From: a bacterium | Lineage (GTDB): Bacteria > Auribacterota > Auribacteria > Auribacterales > Auribacteraceae | Direction of reading: 5' to 3' | Assembly: GCA_024233545.1 (NCBI GenBank) | Contig: JACKPL010000003.1 | Span: 1 to 64,000, forward strand | DNA length: 64,000 bases | Part shown: positions 1-10,700 of the stretch, piece after piece | Numbering within the stretch: the stretch's first letter is position 1 | Layout of the letters: every line of letters begins with the position of its first letter | Position numbers and translations under genes: made by a program | The notes under the pieces: generated by a model | Databases searched by the model: none | Seen by the model: only the letters and a program-made list of their open reading frames with translations | What the model was told of the DNA's origin: nothing

Positions 1-343
1 TTTGTACAGTATAAGTCCCCAATAAAATGCGAGTACTATACACTGTTTATTTCAAAAAATAAACAACTAATTTTAATATCTTTAATTTTTTTTGTAACTA
101 TATGTAATAAAGGTGGTTATAGTTTTGTTTAAGTGCGCTTTTTTTTTGCCTTTTTTTCAAAAATTATTCCAAAAAGAAAAAGCAGAGAAAAATATCGGCA
201 TAAAAAGCGTTAAGTGTAGGGGATAAAAGAGCAAAAGTTTTGACAGTTTTTTCACTTTGCCGCAAAGCTGGAAATGTGCTGTTCGATAATTGCAAAGGAC
301 AAAATAAAAATATGTGAATAAAAATTTACAAAATAATTCTGTG
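1..343. other. AT-rich non-coding stretch
   Basis: This stretch is very AT-rich, with long T and A runs, and lies downstream of the minus-strand glycosyltransferase gene. I see no credible coding frame, RNA gene or hairpin with a U tract. The overlapping short frames are shadows of the neighbouring gene or low-complexity sequence. Confidence 0.6.
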
Positions 344-1561
344 TTACGGATTACTGCTGGCAGGATGGGTGCAATAAACACAAGCAATCGAACACAGCAC
401 GATACCCAGCAAACCGAAACTCGGCAGAAAATGAACCGATTGTATCCCGAAAAGTTTTTCCAGAAATACCGCTTGAATCTGTGTAAGCGCAACACAGCAA
501 AAAAGCATATAATATACCCTGCGCAATGTAGCGTGTGTAAGCGTTTGCCATTGGCTGATATAAAAAGGAATCGCCGGCACAATAAAAATAAGCGAATATG
601 CATACGATGTGGAAGGAATTAAAAACATGCACGGCATAAGATACATGATATGCCGCAGGCATGAAACGCTTTTACGGTTCCGAACTATTCCGGCGCACAG
701 CACACCAACCAGTACAACCCACAAAATCGAGGCGGAGTTCAACAGAAAATCGCGCGGCAAAGGAATATGCAAAAAGCGCGAGAGATAAAATAGCGTATTT
801 GCCAAACTGACATTTTCAATTACGTGGAATGAGTCAAGCCGTTCTGCAAGGCGGAACTGAACATAATCGAACCATGCTTCGGGCCGGATAAGAAAAAATA
901 CCGCGAACGGCACAAACAAAGTACACACGGTTTTCCACTTGCGATGAATAACTAGCGGAACCGCAATTAAGAGAGGATATACCTTTATGGCGGCGCTCAT
1001 TCCCAAAAGCAAACCGGCGGGAATATCTTTTTCACGATCGAGAAAAAATAATCCTGCCCAAACACAAAACAGCGTCAGCCAGTCCGCGTTAATGCGGTCA
1101 AAGATGAAATACACCGGATAACTATACAGTATAATAATGCCAAGGCACATATACAGCATGCGCTTGCCGAACTCTGGTATCTGTTCGTTTTTCGGCAAAA
1201 ATATCTTGGCGGACAGCCATATGCTTGCCGCAATAGAGAGTATAATAAAGGTTTGCAGAAGCGTCCTGATTGTTCTATACGGCATACTTTTTATGAGCGG
1301 ATAGAGCATGAGTGCCGCTGTGGGCGGCGTTACGTACCGGCTGACTGCGTAAATCGAACCGCCGGGCTTTTCAATTTGATGCGCGGCGGAACAATAATCG
1401 AACAAATCCATAGACTGCCGAAACTGGTGCAAAGGGTACATCGGTTCGAACCGGTACAGCTGAATTATGGTGCACAACCCATAAGACACCGCTAGAAACA
1501 ACGCGATGGCTATTACAGGAAACGCACATGTATCGGTCAGTTTTTTTGATGTCATAGTCAT
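344..1561 (-). CDS. GT87-family polyprenol-phosphate-dependent glycosyltransferase (membrane)
   Basis: A 405-residue polytopic membrane protein. About ten hydrophobic segments run through the protein after a short cytoplasmic N-terminus. The region from about residue 50 (FDYCSAA, GGSIYA, RYVTPPTAALMLYPL) and the later DRINADW and AAIKVYPL motifs match the DUF2029/GT87 GT-C fold family. Members transfer mannose or another sugar from a polyprenyl-phosphate donor on the outer face of the membrane. Donor and acceptor cannot be told from sequence. ATG codons at 1561 and 1555 are both possible starts, and neither has a clear ribosome-binding site. The gene stands alone, so its target (lipid, glycan or protein) is unknown. 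Confidence 0.75.
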   Translation of the reverse strand: MTMTSKKLTDTCAFPVIAIALFLAVSYGLCTIIQLYRFEPMYPLHQFRQSMDLFDYCSAAHQIEKPGGSIYAVSRYVTPPTAALMLYPLIKSMPYRTIRTLLQTFIILSIAASIWLSAKIFLPKNEQIPEFGKRMLYMCLGIIILYSYPVYFIFDRINADWLTLFCVWAGLFFLDREKDIPAGLLLGMSAAIKVYPLLIAVPLVIHRKWKTVCTLFVPFAVFFLIRPEAWFDYVQFRLAERLDSFHVIENVSLANTLFYLSRFLHIPLPRDFLLNSASILWVVLVGVLCAGIVRNRKSVSCLRHIMYLMPCMFLIPSTSYAYSLIFIVPAIPFYISQWQTLTHATLRRVYYMLFCCVALTQIQAVFLEKLFGIQSVHFLPSFGLLGIVLCSIACVYCTHPASSNP

Positions 1562-1702
1562 TACATTACCGGTTTAAAATAGTTGCATTAAGATTATAGC
1601 AGAATACGAAAAAGTGGCAATCAGAAGTTACACGCGTTTACCATTTATCAGTAAACGGTTGACTAAGAAGTATGCAATGTGATGCGATTGAAAAATCGTA
1701 TG

Positions 1703-3181
1703 CTAGTTGCTGAAAGAAAGTTTATACAGGCGCGGCCCCGGATCGTCCGAAGGATGAGGGATACCGTTGCCGGCATTTCCTTGATCAAGTAGTGCAGAAA
1801 CCGCATCAGTTGCGGCGTACCCTGAAATAAGCGGCAGATAGGTTTCTCCCGTTAAGGGAGACTGTACCCATAAGGTATAGCGTATGCCCGGTATACTGTA
1901 CCATGCAAGAAGCACTCCGGAAACTGATGTTTCGTTAACCAGCGACAAATCAAAAAAATCGTGAGAAAAATCAGGATCGACGAATTCCTGCGCGCCGATA
2001 TCGGGGGCGGAATTTACCGGACGCGGAGTACCGTCATAATCGTCCGGCACATCGGGTAATGTTACCGCCGCATCAATGGCGGGCAGTGCGGTTGAAGTCA
2101 AATGAAAATCGGCTTGTGAAGGGTCAGCAAACCATGTGCTGAGTGCGTTTGCAATGTTGCCGGTTGTTTGCGCCTCCGCATTGTCGCGTGCGGCAATCGG
2201 GTTGTCAGTTAAGTTGTATGATAGTGTCCCGCTTGGTTCACCCGTTACGGATTGAAACCGGTACTCGATAGCCCATGGAAATGTTCCGTTGAGCAGGACA
2301 GTGTTGTGATATACACCCACGTTGCGTGTTTGATTTAAACTGATTCCCGTATCGCCGCTGACGGTGCGGTATACAATATTATTGCGGATAATGCCGCCTA
2401 TATGCTGATCGGAGGTATGAACCGCTCCTTCGCCGAACATAATGCCTCGTTCGCATTCAATGAGCAGGTTCTTTTCCACAATGGTGCCGATACTGCCGCT
2501 CCAGACCAAAATAGCCGGATCGACCAGTTGTGCAGGATGAACAAAATTTCTGCAGGTATTAGCGCTGATAACCCATCCTTCAATGCCGTGCGCATCGATT
2601 GCGCCGGTATAAAAATCGGGTGCTGTACCGGAATATTCCATAAGGCATCCTTGAATAATACCGTCGCGGGCATGCCGTTCAGGATGATCGAAATCGAGAG
2701 AAACTTTAATGAACTGATCGCCCGCATCAACCAAATGCACATTACGGATTGTCGTGCGAATAGGGTTCTGTTCACCCTGAACCTGAATAAGATGGTCTCG
2801 CACGTCGCGGAGTGTCAGCCCTTCTATGGTAATGTCCGCGGTGTGGCGGATTAAAATCAAAATGCGGGGTGTTGATCCGTTTGTCATGCCGGGTCCGTGC
2901 AAAACAACTGCGGCACGGTTGCCGCTTTGGCTCCGAATAGACACATTGGAAAGCGGCGTTCCTGTCGGCGACCATTCAGGGCCGATAACCAAAACGGACG
3001 TCATAAGGTAGGTGCCGTCGGCAATGAGTATATCGGTATTATTGACTGCATTGTTGACCGCTGATGCCAGTTCAGCAGATGTTGTGACCACTATTTCTCC
3101 TGCGTTCAGGATACTACACGCAAACAGAATACTGCTCAGTTGTACATATGCTAAAAAACAGTTCTTCTTCTTCATTGGCAT
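1703..3181 (-). CDS. secreted right-handed beta-helix protein (pectate-lyase-like fold)
   Basis: About 492 residues. It starts with a signal peptide (lysine-rich start, hydrophobic core, probable cleavage near ILNAG). The segment following cleavage (TSAELASAVNNA, DILIADGTY) is the usual entry strand of chondroitinase-B/alginate-lyase-like (PL6-type) parallel beta-helices. The centre carries many short N- and G-rich turns (HNTVLLNG, NNIVYRT). Near residue 400 comes the end cap seen in the 'choice-of-anchor Q' group (PAIDAA, DDYDGTPRP, PDIGAQEF). A last ~85-residue beta domain ends in RLYKLSFSN. I chose the ATG at 3181 because a GGAG motif sits 6 bases upstream. A longer frame reaches 3277 but would bury the signal peptide. 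Polysaccharide binding or cleavage is likely; the substrate is unknown. Confidence 0.75.
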   Translation of the reverse strand: MPMKKKNCFLAYVQLSSILFACSILNAGEIVVTTSAELASAVNNAVNNTDILIADGTYLMTSVLVIGPEWSPTGTPLSNVSIRSQSGNRAAVVLHGPGMTNGSTPRILILIRHTADITIEGLTLRDVRDHLIQVQGEQNPIRTTIRNVHLVDAGDQFIKVSLDFDHPERHARDGIIQGCLMEYSGTAPDFYTGAIDAHGIEGWVISANTCRNFVHPAQLVDPAILVWSGSIGTIVEKNLLIECERGIMFGEGAVHTSDQHIGGIIRNNIVYRTVSGDTGISLNQTRNVGVYHNTVLLNGTFPWAIEYRFQSVTGEPSGTLSYNLTDNPIAARDNAEAQTTGNIANALSTWFADPSQADFHLTSTALPAIDAAVTLPDVPDDYDGTPRPVNSAPDIGAQEFVDPDFSHDFFDLSLVNETSVSGVLLAWYSIPGIRYTLWVQSPLTGETYLPLISGYAATDAVSALLDQGNAGNGIPHPSDDPGPRLYKLSFSN

Positions 3182-3424
3182 ATAAAACTCCATATTGTTA
3201 TAAAGAAACTTTGCAGGAGGAACAAAGAAGGCAATTAAAAGTGCGGCGGAAATGTTTCCCTGTACTGAATCAAGCATGGCGTTTTATATAACAACGGTAT
3301 GAAGGAAAATATAACAAAGGCGATTGCAGGGAAAGACGGTAATTTCATTCTAACATAATATTTACAAATAGGTTGTGAATGATAAAATTTTTTTACTATT
3401 GAATTTTTTGTGCAGTTTAATCTG

Positions 3425-4426
3425 CTATGCGTTGCAGCGGCTGGCAAGAAGCGAACTGATAATGCGTTCAACGTTTTCGTGCGATGTGTTGATAAACACC
3501 TTGAAATCGCTTTGAGTGCCGCCGGTAACGGTGCCTGCTAGATAGATGCCGGGTACGTTTGTTTCCATAGTTTCAGGATTAAATGCCGGTTCTTCATTCT
3601 CTGGAGAAAGGAAAACGCCTACTTCGCGGCAGAGCGTCATATCGGCGGTATAACCGGTCATAAGCAGTACATAATCGGTTGGAATACTAAAACTTTTGTC
3701 GTCGGTAGTATCGCGAAACCGAATAGAATGCTGGTCTATTTTAATCGGTGTGGTGTTGAACAAAGCAGTGATTTTACCTGTCCATTCAAGAGAGTAGAAT
3801 TCCTTGAGAAGCCATGGCTTAATCCGTTCATCATTCAATTTATCGCGCCGGTAGCTTAGCGTTATGTCGGCTCCGGCATGGTAACACAGTATTGCGGCTT
3901 CAACTGCGGAATTTCCTCCGCCGACTATGGTTAGCCGTTTGTTGGAATACGTAGCGGGTGAAGTAAGGAAATGACTTACATGCGGCAACGATTCGCCCGG
4001 AATTTGAATCAGGCGCGGCGTTGACATTCCACCGGTAGCAATAATGATTTTATCGACGAAATACGTGAATTTCTTTTCCAGTTTTTGCGTTTGAACAGCA
4101 AAAAAATTCTTTTGCTGATTGATGCTTATAACACGCTCCCCAGTTTGAATTGTGAGGTCGTATTTTAGAATAATCCCATTGAGATAGAAAAGATATTCAT
4201 CGCGCGTGCATACCCTAGGATGTGCTGTATGAAGCGGATGCGCAGGTATCTGAAGTTCTTCCGGAGCACTGTAAAAGATCATATCATCGGGAAATTTCCT
4301 GATGGTATGAGCTATATCGTTTGCTTCAAAATGGATATACGATATCTCATTCCGCTTTAATGCGGCGGCGGCTTCTATCCCAATCGGGCCTGCTCCAATT
4401 AAAGCAACTTTCACCGGCAACTCCAT
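3425..4426 (-). CDS. ypdA: YpdA-family NAD(P)H/FAD-dependent thiol-disulfide oxidoreductase
   Basis: 333 residues with two Rossmann motifs: GAGPIG at residues 11-16 for FAD and GGGNSA in the middle for NAD(P)H. The C-terminal MTGYTAD and NVPGIYLAGTVTGG segments are characteristic of YpdA. In Firmicutes, YpdA reduces bacillithiol disulfide. No CxxC redox pair is visible, which fits YpdA and argues against thioredoxin reductase. The low-molecular-weight thiol used by this organism is unknown, and no thiol-synthesis gene lies nearby. The gene is monocistronic on the minus strand and divergent from the giant gene. No strong ribosome-binding site precedes the ATG at 4426. Confidence 0.8.
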   Translation of the reverse strand: MELPVKVALIGAGPIGIEAAAALKRNEISYIHFEANDIAHTIRKFPDDMIFYSAPEELQIPAHPLHTAHPRVCTRDEYLFYLNGIILKYDLTIQTGERVISINQQKNFFAVQTQKLEKKFTYFVDKIIIATGGMSTPRLIQIPGESLPHVSHFLTSPATYSNKRLTIVGGGNSAVEAAILCYHAGADITLSYRRDKLNDERIKPWLLKEFYSLEWTGKITALFNTTPIKIDQHSIRFRDTTDDKSFSIPTDYVLLMTGYTADMTLCREVGVFLSPENEEPAFNPETMETNVPGIYLAGTVTGGTQSDFKVFINTSHENVERIISSLLASRCNA

Positions 4427-4603
4427 AGAGTAATAATGTTGTGATAGTAATTAGTATTATTCTCATCGGTAATATAGATAAATCCTGAAGTTTATTCCAT
4501 AAAAATATTTTCCACAATATTATGAACATTAAAGAATGGAAAGCCGAACCGATTATTCTCAGATGAACGACGGTTTTCGTTGAACAGAAAACGAGCTTTT
4601 GAT

Positions 4604-4631
4604 TTATTGTTTTTCATTCATATGGTATAAT
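4604..4631 (+). promoter_or_regulatory. sigma-70-type promoter of the giant gene
   Basis: TTATTG at 4604-4609 and TATAAT at 4626-4631 are separated by 16 bases. The -10 is preceded by TGG, an extended -10 element. It lies about 74 bases upstream of the preferred ATG at 4705. Prediction from motif only. Confidence 0.5.
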
Positions 4632-4704
4632 TTCTTTTGAAAAAATATAAAATTCTAAAGCGAAAAAAAGTTGATGTAACAATACAATAATGGAGATTCG
4701 AATC

Positions 4705-7700
4705 ATGAGGCTTCAAAAATTTTTGTTTTCCCCTCACCTTAAACAAGTTACCGCTGTTTTCATGGCGGCTCTGCTTATCAGCGCGCCTTTCCCCGGAGGC
4801 TTTGCGGCTCCTGCAGAGAAGATAAATTTCAACACTAAATACGGGCGTATTCGGGAATCCTATTCTGCGTCTTCGGAAAAAACAATTATTCATATTCAAG
4901 ACGCCCATTGTGTCTATGAAGCGCAAAAGAATATTATCGGGATGATTCACGACTTGTATAAAAACCATAACGTCTCGCTCGTGACGCTTGAAGGTGCGGA
5001 CGGATACTTCGATTTCGAAGAATTATCAACATTCCCTCTCATCGAATCTCGCGAAAATGTAGCGGATTATTTTTTAAGAAAAGGACGTATAAGCGGATCA
5101 GAATATTTAATGATTGAAAACCAGTTACCCTTAAGTTACCGCGGAGCAGAGAACAGGGATTTGTATATCGAAAATTATGCCAGTTTTATGTCGTCTCTCC
5201 CTAAACCTGATGATCCCGCTGTGGTGCGGGCGCGCGATATTGCCGATGCCTTAGGTTCACTCAAAAAACATATGTATAACGATGCTCTCGTACAGCTTGA
5301 CGAACAAGTACAGCGGTATGCTGAACAACAAGTTTCATTCGGCGAATACGCGCAGTTTCTTAAAGAACAGGCGGATAACCATTCTATCGCTATTGATTCC
5401 TATAAAAACCTTGCCGCTTTCTATGAAGTAAGCGAAATGGAAACAAAAATTGATTTCGGAAAAATCCACACCGAATTATCGAACATCATTAACGAATTGA
5501 CAGAAATTATTACTAAAGACGAACTAAGCCAACTGTTGTATAAAAATCTTTTTTATAAACTCGAAAAAATCACTCCGGCAGAATTTTTTGTTCATTTGAA
5601 TTCTCTTGGAGCATCATATAATTATTCGTTCTCTCCATTTTCCAATGTAACCTATTACATGGAATACCTGAAAATATACGATACAATCAACGAAATCGAG
5701 ATTCTTGATGAAGCAAAAAAGCTTGTCAGGGAAATCCAAAATCAATTATATGACAGCGATGACCAGCGCCTTTTGGCTCAGCTTACCGCAGACAGCGGTA
5801 TTCTCAGTAAACTTTTAGAACTTAAAGTTACAAAAAATGAGCTGAACTATTATATAAATAATAAAGACAGTTTTACTGCGGAGCGGTTTATAACTTTTAT
5901 AAAGAAACACGCTCCAACGTATCAGGTTCCTTTTAATTCGCTCAACGATTTTGCCGTCATTGCCCAGCGTATGCCGGTGTTGGACGATTTCTATGAAATC
6001 GCCGCCAAACGAAATGAAGCGCTTATCGAAAATACATTGGCGGAAATGGAACTCGAAGATACTAATACTGCAATTTTAATTACAGGCGGGTTTCATACCG
6101 AAGGGATCACAGAAATTCTTCGCCGTGAAGGGATTTCGTATCATGTGGTTTCACCGGTTTTAACCGAACAGCCGACTAATGACCTTTACCTTGCCCGCCT
6201 TGCCGGAATGCCTACCGAAATGGAAGAACTGCTTACCGCCGAGCGCTTAAGCGTGCCGCTGGTATTAGGTGAAACTGAACTTGTTGAAGGGCAAAACAGC
6301 CAACAGTTCAAAGACGTTTTCAAAACTCTGCTCGATGTAGATTCCGCATTAAGCGAACTTCCCGATCAACTGCCGGCGGATTACCAACCGTCGGTTACGT
6401 ATTTGGATGCGTTCTCAATACGAAATTTTTCCGTAACCGATGCATCAGGGCAACCGGCTTCCGAAACGGTTAAGTTTCTCGCTTTTAAAGCATTAGGAAA
6501 AACGTACCAGATGGCGGTTTTGCCTGCCGGCATGCGCATTGACGGTGCAGTCGGCAAGTCGCAGGCGGTTGCTGGACGGGAACTGGTCTTGATTGACTCA
6601 GCGGCATTTGTTGCCGCTGAACAAAACCCAGCGCGCGAGGCAATCGGCGTTGCCGCAAACACTGTTGATTATTATCTTGAGGCGGCGGCGGTTGCGGGAA
6701 ATGCCGCCATTCCGCCTGCCGGCCGCATTCCCGATCTTGATACTCAGCTCAATGCGCTTGCACAAAACAACTTAATTGTGAGGTCAACCGATGGGTCTGG
6801 TGCTGTCCGCCCGACATTTGCGTATGTGATGCGTTCAAACATTTCGCAAGCGCATATTCAGCCGCGTGTCGTGCAAGTCGATGCGCTGAGCGTTTTGCCT
6901 CCGGTACGCGCATATCTTGAACAACAAGGGATTACTCAAATCGCCGCGTTTTCCAATCACTCGATCTTAACTTCCGCAGAAGCCGCAGAACTGAACGATA
7001 ACCTTATCACTATCCTGCAGAACGGCAATTACCGGCTTGCTTCAGGGAAAAATATAAATGCAGTTGTTCAAGACGGCATAGCGCAGGTATTCTCCACGCA
7101 GGATACCGCAGTCAAACCGTTTGTGCCGATTCCGCACAGCGTATTTGAAGCGATGGTGCCGGAATATAACCGTGTGCGGTTGCTTTCGCCTATTGAAGCT
7201 CAAACACAAGGGTACATTGAACTAGGCGTTGTCGATGGCAAAGTAACGGTAACGCTCTATCGTGTGGATGCATTGGGTTCGGCTGTAGCGGTGCAGTCGT
7301 ATGCTGTTGAATCGCCCGATGCGACAGAATCGGACATTTTTAGCTTGATTCTTCAAGCCCGTCAGCAAGCGTATCAGGACAACATCGGGTTGCTGGGATA
7401 CGGCAATCCGGACAGCGGAATTGCGATTTCGTTCAATAATTTAGACGAATTGATGGCAGTGGTAAACGGCAATCCGGTACGGCAAGCCGCATTGAATGTG
7501 TTTGCCGCAATAACGTCTCTTCCGGCTCTGCGTGAATTATCGCGAGAAAGTATTGAGCGCGAAGGAATTACGTCGGTGCAAGATTTATCGGCATATATTC
7601 AAGGGCAAACGCCGGATGTGGAACTGCCCGATTTAACGTGTGCGGCATGTGCCGCCGCAGTCGTTCACGATTCGTTGACGGTTGGCGATATTGAGTATAC

Positions 7701-10700
7701 TCGCGAGGCATATACCGATTATGCGCAATTTTTACTTCAGATGATGCTGTTTATCGATGCGCGCCAACGTCCCGGCGGCATTGAACAAATAGACGGACAA
7801 ATTTTTAACAGCATGTATGCCATGGCGACGGCATTTCAAGTTGCCGGGCGCAATTCGCAAGCGGTATCTGTTGTGCCGGCAGGTCAAACGCTGACTGCCG
7901 AAGAACGCATTCAGCGGTTACAGAGGCTTCTAGAACAATTGCCTGAAGGTGAAAGCATAGTTCTTGCATTGCGTACTCGCGAAGACAAAGGGCATTTTAT
8001 CACTCTGCGGCGTACCAATCAGGGGTATCAGGTATATGATGCGTTAGCCGAGAGTTTCCGCGATGAACAACAGGCTGGTATAACGGCAATTACCGATAAC
8101 CCGCAGGCGATGGGCGGCATTAATTATGTTCTCAATACATATTTGACCGATACGTATGGTACAGAGGCGTTTACCGGCGCTATTCTTGCGGGGCAGTCCA
8201 TTGATGCGACCGGTCAAGTATTGGCATCTCTGATTGAAAACGGTGTGGTTCGAACCATGCCTCGCCAAGAGCAGTTTGCAGTTGTCGGCGCATCGCCGGA
8301 AGTAGTAAGCATATTGGTTTCTGCAATGAGAAATATCTCTGATGACCGAATACTTGTTGCAATGCGTGACCTTCTCGATTCTCTTCTGATAAACCAAAAA
8401 AGCATCGAAGAAAAATATGGTGAATTTGCTTCGGAAAATTATTTTGAACGTGTTCTCCGTGTTCATGGGGTGGAGACGATAACGCCTCAACTCCAGCAAT
8501 TGTTGTCGTTAATAAAACGGCTCTATTCAGTGCGGGGTGAATTGCCGCAACGTGAATTTATCCGCCGTTTGGCACAGTTGTTTGACAGAGGTATTTCTCC
8601 TGCAACTTTTTACGGATTGTACGGCGCGCTAGGAAGGCGAAACGCTCTTGGCGCTGACAACCCATTAGCTTCCGCTGACCCGCGAGCGCTGAAAATCGTT
8701 TCAGATCATTTAAGCAGTTTGGAACGAGTCCCAACAATAAACGAATTGAAATCGGTATACTATTGGGTGCGTGTATTTAATGAACAGGGAGGCGCTGAAG
8801 CGGTCAGGTCTTTGTTGGTTCCGATGGTTCCTGTATTGGAATATCTTATTTATACCGAAATATCCCGCTTGAAGGAGCGCGGAGAAGGTTTGGTTACTGC
8901 TGATAGTGTTGCTAAATATATTGAGCAAAGCGCCGCAATGTACCTTGAGGCTAAAACTCCCGCAGACGATCCGATGGAACGTATGCTGATGAGACAATCT
9001 CATATTGGGCATCCGCTGAGCGTATCTCAGCCTTCGTTGCAAATCGTGTACAATCATCTGCAGGGGCTTAGTGCGAAAGGCGCATTTCCTGCGGAAATCG
9101 CCAACCCTGCTACCGCCGGCAGATATTGGTCTGCCGTTTTTTCCAACGCAGGGCAGGGTGTGCTTTATAATGCCGAAGGGAGGAGACTGGTTCAGGATTT
9201 ATTGTTGTCAGCAAATGCGCTGTATTCTGTCAGCCGCCCTGCAGGAAGCAAAGCGCCTTTTAACGGACAATATGCCGCACAAGTATTTTCTTCGTCCATC
9301 GCACCATTTATTGTTGCGGAGTTTCCAAAAGTTACCACGGTTGCTTCTGTTCCTGTTGTTGCTGAAGAACCGCAACCGGAAGAAAAAACTGTTCCGGAAA
9401 AAAAACCGGAAGACCCCTTAGCAGTAAAAAAACGAGCGGCTATTCAGGAAGGAGCAAGCGTTACGAATACTGCAGTTGCCATGATCGGATCAATGCGTGA
9501 GTTGGTTGTACGGATTGCTACGTCGCATAATGCTCATTTTTCAACCATCAATACTCAATTTCAAAGTCTACAGCAACAGATGGTGCGTATTGAAAATACC
9601 TTGCGCCGGCTGTCAAGCGATGAATTGCAGTTGGTCATGACTGCAAAAGACAAACAAGACTTTGAGGGAGTGGAAAATGCTCTGCGCGAATTGAAACAAA
9701 TAATAACCCCGCTTCAGGCGCGGTCGAGCGATAACCCGATGCGCAACGCTCCCAATGCTCAAGCAGGATTAAAAAGTGCATGGGATATGGGGCCGTTACG
9801 CCGGCTATTTGATAGTCTGGTAAGTTTAGGAGGCGACGCAAGCTTTGCCCTCGACCTGAAAAAATCGTTCAGCTCGAAATTATCAGGTATTTTGGCAGAA
9901 GAACAAAAAGCCCGTGCAGAGGAAGAAGTTGTTACGGCAAGGCAAATTGCGGCACAGCCGGCTTCCCCTGAAGTGATTGCATTGAAAGTAATGCTCGATG
10001 AGGTTCAGCAGAGAAAACGAGTAACCGAAACCAATATTATTTCCTATGGGTTGGCACTGCAGTACTGGGAACATGCGGTTTTCGACCATGGTTTGGACGG
10101 TACATATAAGACGGACTTAAAAGCATTGTTTGTTCAGCAAAGAAGGCTTATCGCAAGCGTTCTTCTTGAAGCACAACGGCTTGGAGCAAATAACGGTGCT
10201 CAAACCTTACAAAAACTTGTAGAGATACTTCAGAGAAACATTGCACAATTCTCAACGCCTGAAGGGGCGGTAATGAACCGGTACAGCCAAGATTTCCTCG
10301 ACGAAATCAATCAAATCGGGCAGGCACTCGGATTAACCGAAGGGCAACTGGTTCAGTTCATGGGACAGGGTTCTTTCGCGTTAGTTGACCGTGACGGAAT
10401 TTCACGCATCGAAGGAAGCCCGCGCAATGCGCTGGCTCTGATATCCCGAATTCAGAATATTCCGGTTGAGCTTAACCGCGCGAAAGGTATATATCACGAA
10501 TTGATCGAATCGATTACCGGACAACGGCCCGATGTAGTATCCCGCATTGTTTCTCAGTTGGAAACCGCGGCGGAGAATACACCTGAATCGCGTGCACGCT
10601 TTGTGTTGCAGTCTGTATTCGCAGAACGTTACAACATGGATGGACAGCCGTTGCAGGCGTTGGTGCGTGAAGCGGTGGCTAAAATATTTACTAACGCGAT

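Noticed and set aside
1635..1657. CGTTTAC/GTAAACG hairpin between two minus-strand genes
   Set aside because: Short AT-rich stem with no U tract after it on either strand; not supported as a terminator.
2402..2854. 150-residue plus-strand frame opposite the beta-helix gene
   Set aside because: It is a shadow frame of a gene with clear signal peptide and family motifs; no independent evidence.
8044..8499. 151-residue minus-strand frame inside the giant gene
   Set aside because: It is antisense to a long coding frame with consistent composition, has no ribosome-binding site and no recognisable protein features. The same applies to other antisense frames across the giant gene.
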